Source: Streptomyces sp. NBC_01232 (lineage in GTDB: Bacteria; Actinomycetota; Actinomycetes; Streptomycetales; Streptomycetaceae). From it: 64,000 nt of DNA. Positions 25,629-33,963 of this stretch are shown here, piece after piece. Where the stretch lies: positions 8,423,001 through 8,487,000 of the forward strand of contig NZ_CP108518.1 in NCBI RefSeq assembly GCF_035989885.1, given 5' to 3'. The position numbers were made by a program, and so were the translations under genes. The notes below the pieces were generated by a model. It was given only the letters and a program-made list of their open reading frames with translations, made no database searches and was not told where the DNA came from. Every line of letters begins with the position of its first letter. Positions within the stretch are counted from its first letter, which is position 1.

Positions 25629-27137
25629 GTGCTGAAAACACTTCTCGTCCTCCTGCTCGGCGCGCTCGTGGCGGTGGCCGCCCGCGACCTCCTGCAGCGC
25701 CGGCATTCCGTCCTGCGGAACTACCCGCTGCTGGGGCACCTGCGGTTCGCCCTGGAGGCGCTGCGTCCGGAGATCCAGCAGTACTTCATCGAGCGGAACT
25801 TCGACGGCCGCCCCTTCGACCGGGACACCCGCAGCATCGTCTACGAGCGCGCCAAGGGCACCGACGCCGAGGAGCCCTTCGGCACCGAACGCGACCTCTA
25901 CCAGGTCGGCAGTGAGTACCTCACCCCCTCCATGGCCCCGCGACCGGTGCGCGTCGATCCACCCAGGGTCCGGATCGGCGGCCCCGACTGCACCCGGCCG
26001 TACGACATGGCCCTCCTCAACGTCTCCGCGATGAGCTTCGGCTCGCTGTCCGCCAACGCCGTCCTGGCCCTCAACACCGGCGCCCGGCTGGGCGGCTTCG
26101 CTCAGGACACCGGCGAAGGCGGCCTCTCCGAGTACCACCTGAAGCCCGGCGGTGACCTTGTCTGGGAGATCGGCACCGGCTACTTCGGCTGCCGCACCGA
26201 CGACGGGGACTTCGACGCGCGTCAGTTCGCTGAGAAGGCGGCACACGAGCAGGTCAAGTGCGTTTCGTTGAAGATCAGTCAAGGCGCCAAGCCCGGCATC
26301 GGGGGAGTACTTCCGGGCCCCAAGGTGAATGCGGAGATCGCGGCGGTCCGCGGTGTTCCACAAGGGCGGACCGTGATCTCGCCGCCCTTCCACCGGGTCT
26401 ACTCCACCCCGCGCGAACTGGTCCGCTTCCTGGCCCGGATGCGCGAGCTGGCGGACGGCAAGCCCGTCGGTTTCAAGCTGTGCGTCGGCTCGCGCCGTGA
26501 ATTCCTCGCCGTGTGCAAAGCCATGCTGGAGGAGGACACCACGCCCGACTTCATCGTCGTCGACGGAGCGGAGGGCGGCACGGGCGCGGCTCCACTGGAA
26601 TTCGCGGACGGCGTCGGCCTGCCGCTCGGTGAGGGGCTGATGACCGTACACAATGCCCTCGTGGGGGTCGGCCTGCGCGATCGCATCCGGATCGGGGCCT
26701 CCGGCAAGGTCGCCACCGGAAGCGACCTCGTCAAACGCCTGCTCCAGGGCGCCGACTACACCAACGCGGCCCGCGCGATGATGTTCGCGATCGGCTGCAT
26801 CCAGGCACAGCGCTGCCACACCAACGCGTGCCCCGTGGGGGTCGCCACCCAGGACGCACGACGTGCCCGCGCCGTCGACGTGGGCGACAAATCCCGGCGC
26901 GTCGAGCGCTACCAGCGGGCCACGGTCGAGAGCGCCCTCAGGATCATGGCGGCGATGGGAGTCGACGGCCCGTCCGGGCTGCGCCCGCACCAACTGCTCC
27001 AGCGGGTGGACCCGCACACCGTGCGCTCGTACGAGGAACTGCACGAATGGCTCACGCCCCGACAGCTGCTCGCATCAGCGCCCGAGGGCTGGGCATCCGA
27101 CTGGCGGGCGGCCGACCCGGACCGCTTCACCCCGTGA
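25629..27137 (+). CDS. membrane-anchored FMN-binding glutamate synthase-family protein
   Basis: A 502-residue protein matching the central FMN/3Fe-4S domain of glutamate synthase, without the amidotransferase and C-terminal domains. The N-terminus from GTG 25629 has one hydrophobic helix (TLLVLLLGALVAVAARDLL). FMN-domain signatures include SAMSFGSLSANAV, QDTGEGGLS, DGAEGGTGAAP and SGKVATGSDL. The iron-sulphur Cys triplet CIQAQRCHTNAC keeps the C-x5-C-x4-C spacing of GltB. Stand-alone members occur in many bacteria and archaea; whether they make glutamate is uncertain because the glutaminase part is missing. It lies 21 bases ahead of poxB, so electrons may be shared at the membrane. Confidence 0.88.
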   Translation: MLKTLLVLLLGALVAVAARDLLQRRHSVLRNYPLLGHLRFALEALRPEIQQYFIERNFDGRPFDRDTRSIVYERAKGTDAEEPFGTERDLYQVGSEYLTPSMAPRPVRVDPPRVRIGGPDCTRPYDMALLNVSAMSFGSLSANAVLALNTGARLGGFAQDTGEGGLSEYHLKPGGDLVWEIGTGYFGCRTDDGDFDARQFAEKAAHEQVKCVSLKISQGAKPGIGGVLPGPKVNAEIAAVRGVPQGRTVISPPFHRVYSTPRELVRFLARMRELADGKPVGFKLCVGSRREFLAVCKAMLEEDTTPDFIVVDGAEGGTGAAPLEFADGVGLPLGEGLMTVHNALVGVGLRDRIRIGASGKVATGSDLVKRLLQGADYTNAARAMMFAIGCIQAQRCHTNACPVGVATQDARRARAVDVGDKSRRVERYQRATVESALRIMAAMGVDGPSGLRPHQLLQRVDPHTVRSYEELHEWLTPRQLLASAPEGWASDWRAADPDRFTP

Positions 27138-27158
27138 GACGGAGGGAAGGACACCGCT

Positions 27159-28886
27159 GTGGCACGAACCGTGGCCCACGTGATCGTCGACGCGCTGAAG
27201 GACCTGGGCGTCCGGCACGTCTTCGGCGTCGTCGGAGACGCCCTGAACCCACTGACCGATGCGATCCGCACCACCGACGACCTGACCTGGGTCGGCTGCC
27301 GGCACGAGGAGGCCGCCGCCTTTGCGGCGGGGGCGCAGTCACAGCTCTCCGGCACCCTAGGGGTGTGCATGGGCACGGTCGGACCCGGCTCCGTGCACCT
27401 CCTCAACGGGCTCTACGACGCCGCCAAGAGCCGTACCCCGGTCCTCGCGATCTGCGGACAGGTCCCGCTCGCGGAGATCGGCAGCGACTACTTCCAGGAG
27501 GTCGACAACGACCTGCTCTTCCGCGACGTCGCCGTCCACCGGGCCACCGTCACCTCCCCGGACCAGATGCCGCGGATGCTGGAGAGCGCCGTACGCGCAG
27601 CCGTGACCCGCGGCGGCGTCGCCGTCCTGACCGTGCCCGGCGACCTGGGCGACCAGGAGCTCGGCGACGACCGTCCGGCGCGCTTCACCCTCGAGCGTGC
27701 CGTCACCCGGCCGGACGAGCCCGCCCTCGCCGAGGCGGCCGAACTCCTGAACGCCGCGTCCCGTGTCACCCTGCTCGTCGGCCGCGGAGCCCGCGACGCC
27801 CGCACCGAAGTCCTCCGGACCGCCGAGCTGCTCAGTGCCCCCATGGTGCTCACCCTGAAGGCGAAGGAGGGCTTCGAGGGCGACAACCCCTTCCAGGTCG
27901 GCCAGACCGGCCTGATCGGCAACCCCGCCGCCTCCCACGCCCTCGACCGTGGCGACGTGCTCCTCATGCTGGGCACCGACTTCCCCTACCGGGACTGGTA
28001 CCCGAAGGACTGCAAGGTGGTCCAGATCGATGCCCGCGAGGAGCACCTGGGGCGCCGGGTACCCGTGGACGCCGGTCTCGCCGGCGACGTGGGCGCCACG
28101 CTGCGCGCCCTGCTCCGCCTGCTGAACGAGGTACCCGACCGGGCACACCTCGACGATGCCCGGGACCGGTTCACTCAGTGGGAGGAGGGGCAGAGCCGCC
28201 TGGCCGACCCCGCCCACGAGCACCGCTGGACCGGCAGGCTGCGCGCGGTAGTGGACAACCCCGACCACGACATCCGGCCGGAGGCGCTCGCCGCCGCGGT
28301 CGACCGGTACGCGGCCGAGGACGCCGTCTTCACCTCCGACACCGGGATGGCCACCGTCTGGCTCTCCCGCTTCGTCACCATGCGGGGAACCAGGCGCCTG
28401 ATCGGCTCGTACAACCTGGGCTCGATGGCCAACGCCATGCCCCAGGCCCTGGGCGCCCAGCTGTGGGCTCCCGACCGCCAGATCGTCGCGCTCTGCGGTG
28501 ACGGCGGGCTCAGCATGCTGCTCGGCGACCTGATGACCCTCGCGACGTACCGGCTGCCCGTGAAACTCGTCGTCTTCGACAACCGCCGACTGGGTATGGT
28601 CAAGCTCGAACAGGAGCAGGCGGGCCTGCCCGAATTCGGTACGGAACTCGACAACCCCGACTTCGCCGCCGTCGCCACGGCGCTCGGCCTCACCGGGATC
28701 CGCGTCACCGATCCGGCCGACCTCCACGACAGTGTGCGCCGGGCGTTCGACACCCCGGGCCCGGTCCTGCTGTACGTACTGACCAACCCGGAGGAAGTGG
28801 CCGTACCGGGCAAGCCGACCGTCGCGCAGGGGTGGGGTTACGCCATCGCCAAGGTGAAGGAGATCCTCCCGAGCCGCGAGAACTGA
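27159..28886 (+). CDS. poxB: pyruvate dehydrogenase (quinone) / pyruvate oxidase-type TPP enzyme
   Basis: A 575-residue thiamine-diphosphate enzyme with the three domains of PoxB: N-terminal pyrimidine-binding domain with the catalytic Glu in GCRHEEAAAFAAGA, a central FAD-type domain, and a C-terminal TPP domain with GDGGLSMLLGD and the ending Asn in VVFDN. The family decarboxylates pyruvate to acetate and CO2, passing electrons to membrane quinone. GTG 27159 follows GGAGGGAAGG. It is 21 bases downstream of a membrane-anchored iron-sulphur FMN protein and surely cotranscribed. Acetolactate synthase is an alternative but the gene has no small-subunit partner and lacks the longer C-terminus. 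Confidence 0.88.
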   Translation: MARTVAHVIVDALKDLGVRHVFGVVGDALNPLTDAIRTTDDLTWVGCRHEEAAAFAAGAQSQLSGTLGVCMGTVGPGSVHLLNGLYDAAKSRTPVLAICGQVPLAEIGSDYFQEVDNDLLFRDVAVHRATVTSPDQMPRMLESAVRAAVTRGGVAVLTVPGDLGDQELGDDRPARFTLERAVTRPDEPALAEAAELLNAASRVTLLVGRGARDARTEVLRTAELLSAPMVLTLKAKEGFEGDNPFQVGQTGLIGNPAASHALDRGDVLLMLGTDFPYRDWYPKDCKVVQIDAREEHLGRRVPVDAGLAGDVGATLRALLRLLNEVPDRAHLDDARDRFTQWEEGQSRLADPAHEHRWTGRLRAVVDNPDHDIRPEALAAAVDRYAAEDAVFTSDTGMATVWLSRFVTMRGTRRLIGSYNLGSMANAMPQALGAQLWAPDRQIVALCGDGGLSMLLGDLMTLATYRLPVKLVVFDNRRLGMVKLEQEQAGLPEFGTELDNPDFAAVATALGLTGIRVTDPADLHDSVRRAFDTPGPVLLYVLTNPEEVAVPGKPTVAQGWGYAIAKVKEILPSREN

Positions 28887-29075
28887 GCGACCCGGGGGCG
28901 TGCCACGAGGTGCGATGCCGTCCGAGGCGGGCGCCGTGCTCGCCCTGGCCTTCCTGACCGCCGTTGCCGGCGACGCGACACCGACGCGTCCACCAGTCCG
29001 CACCACTCAGCTCGCGAGAGCGAAGCGCTCCACTTGACCGTCCCGGAGATCTGCTCCCTGTTCAACGCCGTCCTC

Positions 29076-29104
29076 GGCCTGGCAGCCGTAACCGCTGCCA
29101 GGCC
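29076..29104. terminator. bidirectional terminator between poxB and the endonuclease gene
   Basis: GGCCTGGCAG and CTGCCAGGCC form a perfect 10-bp stem with a 9-base loop, placed between two convergent genes. Confidence 0.55.
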
Positions 29105-29130
29105 TCTGCACTGGTCAATCGGCGCAAGTG

Positions 29131-29907
29131 CTAAGCGTCGGCATCGGTCACCCGGCCGGCACGCGCCGCGGACGCGGCGGTCCATGGCGGCGGCGTGTGC
29201 GTCTGCGTCCACGCCGCCAGGCCGTCGCCGTCGACGCAGACGATGTCGCAGGCTGCGGCGTACTCGGCGGCCGGAGCGGTGAACTCGCTGGTGGTCACGA
29301 CGACGGCCACATCGGCCTCGTGGACGGCGAAGCAGGTGCCGCCGAAGCGCTGGAGGTCCTGGGAACCGACCCGGTTGCCCTCACCGTAGTGCTTGCACTG
29401 GATGACCACACGCAGCCCGTCCGCCGTCGTGGCGATCACATCGGCTCCCAAGTCCCCAGCACCACCGACCACTTCCACCTGCGGGCAGCCATCCCGAGCG
29501 CACAGCGCTGCGACCGTGTGCTCGAAGCCGTCCGCGTCCACGGTCGTGTGGTCGAGGGCGCTCGAATCCACCTCGGGCAGGTTCGTGGTCTGCGGTTCGG
29601 CCGCCGGGGAAGCGCCGGATGCCGGCGCACCCGGGCCCATCGGGCCGCGCGGACTCGGCGGGCATGCGGTGGAACGGCGGAGCCCGGGGGAGATGCTCCA
29701 CCGCGCCAGCGCCACACCGGCGGCCAGGAGGAGCACAGTGACAACGGGCAGCACCGGTACACCCCCGCCCGTTTCCACAGCTGCCTTGACGAAGACGGCC
29801 GCTCCGCCCAGGCAGATCCCCACCAGCCCCACCGCCAGCACGAGGTCACGCCCCATGGACGTCACGCGGACGCCTCCGCCACGCCGACGTCCTCCGGTTG
29901 CTGCCAT
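29131..29907 (-). CDS. membrane-anchored Mrr-like restriction endonuclease-fold protein
   Basis: A 258-residue protein with two transmembrane helices near the N-terminus (LVLAVGLVGICLGGAAVFV; VPVLPVVTVLLLAAGVAL), a Pro-rich linker, then an Mrr_cat domain: FEHTVAALCARDG, GGAGDLGADVIA (catalytic Asp) and VVIQCKHY (Gln-x-Lys). These are the D...QxK residues of PD-(D/E)xK nucleases. CGAGGAGGGG precedes the ATG at 29907. Mrr proteins cleave methylated DNA; membrane-tethered versions are common in actinobacteria and their role (phage or plasmid defence) is unproven. No methyltransferase gene is next to it. Confidence 0.87.
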   Translation of the reverse strand: MAATGGRRRGGGVRVTSMGRDLVLAVGLVGICLGGAAVFVKAAVETGGGVPVLPVVTVLLLAAGVALARWSISPGLRRSTACPPSPRGPMGPGAPASGASPAAEPQTTNLPEVDSSALDHTTVDADGFEHTVAALCARDGCPQVEVVGGAGDLGADVIATTADGLRVVIQCKHYGEGNRVGSQDLQRFGGTCFAVHEADVAVVVTTSEFTAPAAEYAAACDIVCVDGDGLAAWTQTHTPPPWTAASAARAGRVTDADA

Positions 29908-30064
29908 GCGGACCCCTCCTCGCTGGACACGCCCTCTGTCCTTCCCCACACATCCCTTCTCGTCTGATCACAATGGGCGGATCCAAACGGCCCCGCCTGT
30001 CACGAAACGATCATGCCGATCGGCTCCGGGCTTCCGTGCCTGCGAGCCTCGGGGCCTGCGGGCC

Positions 30065-30448
30065 TCAGGAAGACATTGCCGCGTGATCGGACTCGCTGCG
30101 CAGGACGCAGAATTCGTTGCCTTCAGGATCGGCGAGTACGGCCCAGCCCGCGCCGCCGGGCGTCCGGCGATCAGTGACCAGGGTGGCTCCGAGGTTCAAC
30201 AGCCGCTCGACCTCCTCCTCGCGCGAGGTCGTCGGACGCAGGCACAAGTGGATCCGGTTCTTGATCGTCTTCGGTTCCGGCACCTGGTTGAAGTACAGGA
30301 CCGGACCCTCTGCAAGCACCACCTGGGTCTCCCGGTCGCCCGGCCTGCACTGCGGATGCGGCGGACAACCGGTCACAGCACTCCAGAACCGAGCCAGCTC
30401 ATACGCATCCGCACAGTCGATCGCCACGTTCTGCACTATCGAAACCAT
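30065..30448 (-). CDS. VOC-family (glyoxalase-like) protein
   Basis: A 127-residue protein of the vicinal-oxygen-chelate fold: two beta-alpha-beta-beta-beta modules, ending with the typical WAVLADPEGNEFCVL. The first module opens VQNVAIDCADAYELARFWSA. Members bind metals to act on small molecules or bind antibiotics such as bleomycin. ATG 30448 fits the fold start. It lies 92 bases beyond the ArsR gene stop on the same strand. Confidence 0.85.
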   Translation of the reverse strand: MVSIVQNVAIDCADAYELARFWSAVTGCPPHPQCRPGDRETQVVLAEGPVLYFNQVPEPKTIKNRIHLCLRPTTSREEEVERLLNLGATLVTDRRTPGGAGWAVLADPEGNEFCVLRSESDHAAMSS

Positions 30449-30567
30449 GCGGATCAGCCTGCCTGAGCACTGATCGTCCCGCCACCAATATGGCGCCCCG
30501 GCCCCGGCCCCACCTGCACGTTTGCCGTCTGTTGCCGGGTGCCGGCTGTCGACTCGGACCGGTGCGC

Positions 30568-30990
30568 TCACGGCCTGTCGGCCCCGGCCCTGTCCGCCAC
30601 CACGCGCCCGGTCCGGTCCCCGGCCGCTGACCTCTCGCGTGCACCCTCCGCCTGTGGTCCCAACTGTCGCAGTTCGGCGAGGAGTTCACTCTGACCCGCC
30701 AGGAGTTCGGTCAGGATGCGGCGTGCTGCGCGCAGGAGGTCGGCCACGTCGCCGCCGGCGAGGGCGTAACTGACGGTGGCTCCGTCGCGGATGGACACGA
30801 CGATGCCGGACCGGCGCAGGACCGCCAGCTGCTGCGAGAGGTTGGACGCCTCGACATCGATCGCGGCGAGGAGGTCGCGTACGGGTACGGGGCCGTTCTG
30901 CAGGAGTTCCAGGACGCGGATGCGGACTGGGTGTCCAAGCATCCGGAAGAACTCGGCTTTCGCCTGGTAGAGGGGTACCTGCATGCCCAT
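30568..30990 (-). CDS. ArsR-family winged-helix regulator
   Basis: A 140-residue regulator. The helix-turn-helix region is VRDLLAAIDVEASNLSQQLAVLRRSG (about 37-62, core VEASNLSQQLAVLRRSG) with a wing after it. It has no Cys at all and no His-rich alpha-5 site, so it is not a classical metal sensor; the C-terminal 40 residues are Ala/Arg/Gly-rich. AGGAG lies 6 bases before the ATG at 30990, which is preferred over the next in-frame ATG at 30984. Its promoter must lie in 30991-31071, next to a repeated CATACATTCATAC stretch that could be its operator. Confidence 0.85.
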   Translation of the reverse strand: MGMQVPLYQAKAEFFRMLGHPVRIRVLELLQNGPVPVRDLLAAIDVEASNLSQQLAVLRRSGIVVSIRDGATVSYALAGGDVADLLRAARRILTELLAGQSELLAELRQLGPQAEGARERSAAGDRTGRVVADRAGADRP

Positions 30991-31071
30991 GGACGCTCCT
31001 GCTGTTGCTTCAAACCTTGCTGCTGCGGCGGGCTTCCAGCCTGTCGGTCACTCATACATTCATACGGAGGG

Positions 31072-31148
31072 GCCCACGCATGCCCGCGTTTGATTCGTTT
31101 CCAATGTGTCGGATTGAAGAATTCTTCAACTCGTGGGCATGCGTGGGC
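31072..31148. repeat. nested palindromes: 15-bp inverted repeat enclosing a 16-bp perfect palindrome
   Basis: GCCCACGCATGCCCG (31072-31086) pairs with TGGGCATGCGTGGGC (31134-31148), one mismatch. Inside it, TTGAAGAATTCTTCAA (31114-31129) is a perfect palindrome. It follows the roadblock gene stop by 16 bases and precedes the ArsR promoter, so it may end transcription, bind a regulator, or be a miniature mobile element. The inner part is much AT-richer than its surroundings. Confidence 0.75.
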
Positions 31149-31163
31149 GCAAGAACGCCGGGC

Positions 31164-31538
31164 TCAGAGCTCCAGGGCCGCCTCGACGCGCTTGAGCTGG
31201 TGGCGGGCCATGGCCAGGTTGGATTTCGCCTTGTCCAGTACGACGTACAGGAACAGGCCGCCGTGGTCCCGCCCCTTGAGCAGCCGGATCAGGTGGTACT
31301 GGCCTCCGAGGGTGATCAGGACGTCCTCGATCTCGTCGTTCAGGCCCAGCATCTCCATGGTGCGGACCTTCGCGCGGATCACATCGGTGTTGCCCGCGGC
31401 GGCGACCGTGAGGTCGAGATCCTTCCCGCCGCCGAGGGTTCCCAGCGCCATGCCGCTGGTGTAGTCCACCAGCGCGGCTCCCATCGCACCCTCGATCGAG
31501 GTCATCGTCTCCTTCAAGGAGACCTCAACGTTCGCCAT
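31164..31538 (-). CDS. roadblock/LC7-domain protein
   Basis: A 124-residue roadblock/LC7 protein: MANVEVSLKETMTSIEGAMGA is the first helix, VDYTSGMALGTLGGG the first hairpin, and ITLGGQYHLIRLL the dimer strand. In streptomycetes roadblock proteins often belong to conservons with a sensor kinase and small GTPase, acting as GTPase-activating partners; none of these is adjacent, so it is an orphan. AAAGGGAG sits 10 bases before the ATG at 31538. It is followed by the nested palindrome at 31072-31148. Confidence 0.85.
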   Translation of the reverse strand: MANVEVSLKETMTSIEGAMGAALVDYTSGMALGTLGGGKDLDLTVAAAGNTDVIRAKVRTMEMLGLNDEIEDVLITLGGQYHLIRLLKGRDHGGLFLYVVLDKAKSNLAMARHQLKRVEAALEL

Positions 31539-31732
31539 TGGCACTCGCTCCCTTTGTCTCTACGGTCACCGTCCGGTGCTCGGTTCGTGGTGACACCGGA
31601 CAGCTTGTGAGGACGACGTTACCGAGCGTGCGTGACGATGTATGGGGAACGAAAGATTGCGTGGAATGTCCGCACCGGACACCGGGACCTGCCAAGACCT
31701 GCCGACGGGTGCCCGAGCCAGTGCGGCAACGG

Positions 31733-32626
31733 TCACGGCCGCCCCGGCCCGGGCGGTCGTCCGGGTGGCGGGAGCGTCCGGTGGGCCAGCCGGATCATGA
31801 ACGATTCCGGAGGCTGCCAGACGTCCCGGTCGTCGAAGGACCATGCGTAGATCGGGGCTCCGTCCCGGACGCAGTCGAGCAGGCCCGGCGCTGCGAGCTC
31901 GCGCGCCGACCACTCGTAGAGCTGCTGCAGTCTCGGAGCGATCACCCCGAAATCGAGAAGGCGGCCGAACCCGACCTCCCGGTCGAGATTGGACTGCACG
32001 GTGTCGCGGAGCGGGTACTCGTCGGGCAGCACGCGGGACAGCTGCAGGAAGATCCCGGTCATCCCCAGCCTCGGGTCACCGAGGAGCGGGGCCAGGGGGC
32101 GGAGAGGGCCGAGAGAGAGTCGGGGCGCTGCGACGAGGGCGTGGGCGTAGAGCACGCGGCACAGGACGACGTTCGTGAAGAACCGCTCGGTCGCGTTCTC
32201 CGCCTCCGCGAGACCGCGGTTCTCGAGGTAGGCGGCGACCACGCTCCCGTTGTGTGCCCGGTACCAGGCCCGGGCGGTGGGGCGGTCGGCGAAGGACAGC
32301 CAATGTGCGGCCGTACGCGACGAGGCCGGCCCGGGGAGCCCACCGCTGAGGCCCACCGCCTCGCAGCCGTCACGGAGAATGCGTTCGTTCACCGCACGCC
32401 ACCACGGGCTGCCGGGCCGGTCGGCGAACGTCGGCTGCAGCACGCCGCGCCGCAGCTGCCAGCGCATGAACGACATCGCTGCCCGTCGGAACGGCAGATG
32501 CCGGGGTGCCTTGCCGAACGGGCCGTAGTAGCAACGCTCCATCAAGGCCATCCGCCCGGCGGGATCGTCACGGACCGAACCGACCTGCCGCCCGGCCCAG
32601 GCCGCGGCCGTGACCTCGGACTTCAT
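31733..32626 (-). CDS. conserved hypothetical protein
   Basis: A 297-residue largely helical protein starting at ATG 32626 (MKSEVTAAAWAGRQVG). It is Arg- and Trp-rich with conserved-looking blocks such as MERCYYGPFGKAPRHLPFRR and AWYRAHNGSVVAAYLENRG, no signal peptide and no membrane segments. I recall similar proteins only as streptomycete hypotheticals. No neighbours are cotranscribed. Confidence 0.65.
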   Translation of the reverse strand: MKSEVTAAAWAGRQVGSVRDDPAGRMALMERCYYGPFGKAPRHLPFRRAAMSFMRWQLRRGVLQPTFADRPGSPWWRAVNERILRDGCEAVGLSGGLPGPASSRTAAHWLSFADRPTARAWYRAHNGSVVAAYLENRGLAEAENATERFFTNVVLCRVLYAHALVAAPRLSLGPLRPLAPLLGDPRLGMTGIFLQLSRVLPDEYPLRDTVQSNLDREVGFGRLLDFGVIAPRLQQLYEWSARELAAPGLLDCVRDGAPIYAWSFDDRDVWQPPESFMIRLAHRTLPPPGRPPGPGRP

Positions 32627-33179
32627 GCCCACAGAGTCGCACAAACCGCACACATCAGACCGATGGCCCGGCCCGGCGGCGGTTGGCTCACCCTTCACCG
32701 GGCGCCGTGAACGAACCGCAGGTCGGGAGGATGAAGCCCCTGCCGACGCGGCCGCTCGGGAGTGCCGCCATGGACATGGGACTGCCGACCGAATCGCTGT
32801 CCGGTTCGTGGGAGCGCGCACGGTCGGCACGCGGCGCCCCCGCGCACACGCAGCCTGCGGCCGCGTCTTCTTCAGCCCCCGCCCTGGACGGCTGGACGCG
32901 GGTCATCGGCGACTCCTGCCAGGACACCCACCGCACCGGGGCCTTGCCCTCTCCGCGTGCGGCTGGGCCCACGGCCACCCGACCGGGGCGCTGCCGGTGT
33001 GGCGTCGCCGTCGTCCGGTCCGGGCGGGGCAGGCTGCGTGATCTCCGCCCGAGGCGGCCGTCGAAGCGTGCCCGGGGCCCACTGGGGCCGGATCGCCCCC
33101 GCGGCGGGTGCAGCAGGGCTCGCTCGCCCGATCGCTGTCCTGCCCGGCAAGCAATATCTGTGCCCGCGCGATGAGAATT
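32627..33179. other. gene-free stretch ahead of the cold-shock gene
   Basis: About 550 bases of normal GC content. Open frames here are Arg/Pro-rich without homology; no RNA gene or repeat is apparent. Confidence 0.5.
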
Positions 33180-33430
33180 ACACGAACCGCACAGTGAAGC
33201 TTTTTCCTGCAGTGGGCGACGTGAAATTTCGCACCGTACGCCGGGTGTGGATGCGTGCTACTGTCGATCTCAGTTGCAGTTGTGGTTCCCAAAAATTCAA
33301 GTTCCCCAGCAGGTCTCTGACCCTGGGAGTGCTTTTAGTTTTCCGGTCATTTTCGGACGGGGTAATCATCGCGGCGACACGGAATCCGCACAGTGCGGAT
33401 CCTGATGTACTGCCCCAAAGGAGATATGAC
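33180..33430 (+). promoter_or_regulatory. long AT-rich promoter/5' leader of the cold-shock gene
   Basis: The 250 bases before csp are far richer in A and T than the surroundings, with blocks such as GTTGCAGTTGTGGTTCCC, AAAAATTCAAGTTCCC and TTTTAGTTTTCC. ATCCGCA-CAG-TGCGGAT (33384-33400) forms a 7-bp hairpin 30 bases before the start, and AAAGGAG lies 8 bases before the ATG. Long structured leaders control cold-shock mRNAs in other bacteria; here that is inferred. Confidence 0.55.
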
Positions 33431-33634
33431 ATGGCTACTGGAACCGTGAAGTGGTTCAACGCGGAAAAGGGCTTCGGCTTCATCGAGCAGGACGGTGGCG
33501 GCGCTGACGTGTTCGCCCACTACTCGAACATCGCCGCCCAGGGCTTCCGTGAGCTGCTCGAGGGCCAGAAGGTCAGCTTCGACATCGCGCAGGGCCAGAA
33601 GGGCCCGACGGCCGAGAACATCGTTCCCGCCTGA
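33431..33634 (+). CDS. csp: cold-shock protein (CspA family)
   Basis: A 67-residue single cold-shock domain. RNP1 (KGFGFIEQ, residues 14-21) and RNP2 (DVFAHYS, 27-33) are intact, and [18 protein letters not shown] is the standard opening. It binds single-stranded nucleic acid and melts RNA structure at low temperature. AAAGGAGATATGAC before the ATG is a strong ribosome site. A strong terminator follows, yet a DEAD-box helicase gene lies 330 bases on, a repeating csp-helicase arrangement in streptomycetes. Confidence 0.97.
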   Translation: MATGTVKWFNAEKGFGFIEQDGGGADVFAHYSNIAAQGFRELLEGQKVSFDIAQGQKGPTAENIVPA

Positions 33635-33652
33635 CGCTGACGCGTACTTCGT

Positions 33653-33702
33653 AGCTGGGGCCCGCATCCTTCGGGGTGCGGGCCCCAGCTGCACGCATTT
33701 TT
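33653..33702 (+). terminator. rho-independent terminator of csp
   Basis: A 17-bp stem (AGCTGGGGCCCGCATCC with its complement, one G-U) closed by TTCG, followed by ATTTTT at 33697-33702. One of the few textbook intrinsic terminators in this window. Confidence 0.92.
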
Positions 33703-33963
33703 CGTGCCGCGCCGCCCCGCACCAGCTGCGAGGGCGACGCCGAGGAAACCGCAGTCCCTCCGTGCGCGGATCCTCCCCCGGCCCACACACCGGATTCACG
33801 CCCTGAAGGCGTCACCCATTTTGCGCTGCCTGTTCCCGCGAGGAGCTTCGGCCCGGCCGGACAGGTTCGCTTCGTATTTCCATTCGGCCCGTTCTTGCAA
33901 TTCTCCGCGCACTGCACCGCCGCGGGAATTCCTTGATATGCGCCGTATCGAGGAAGGTTCCGC

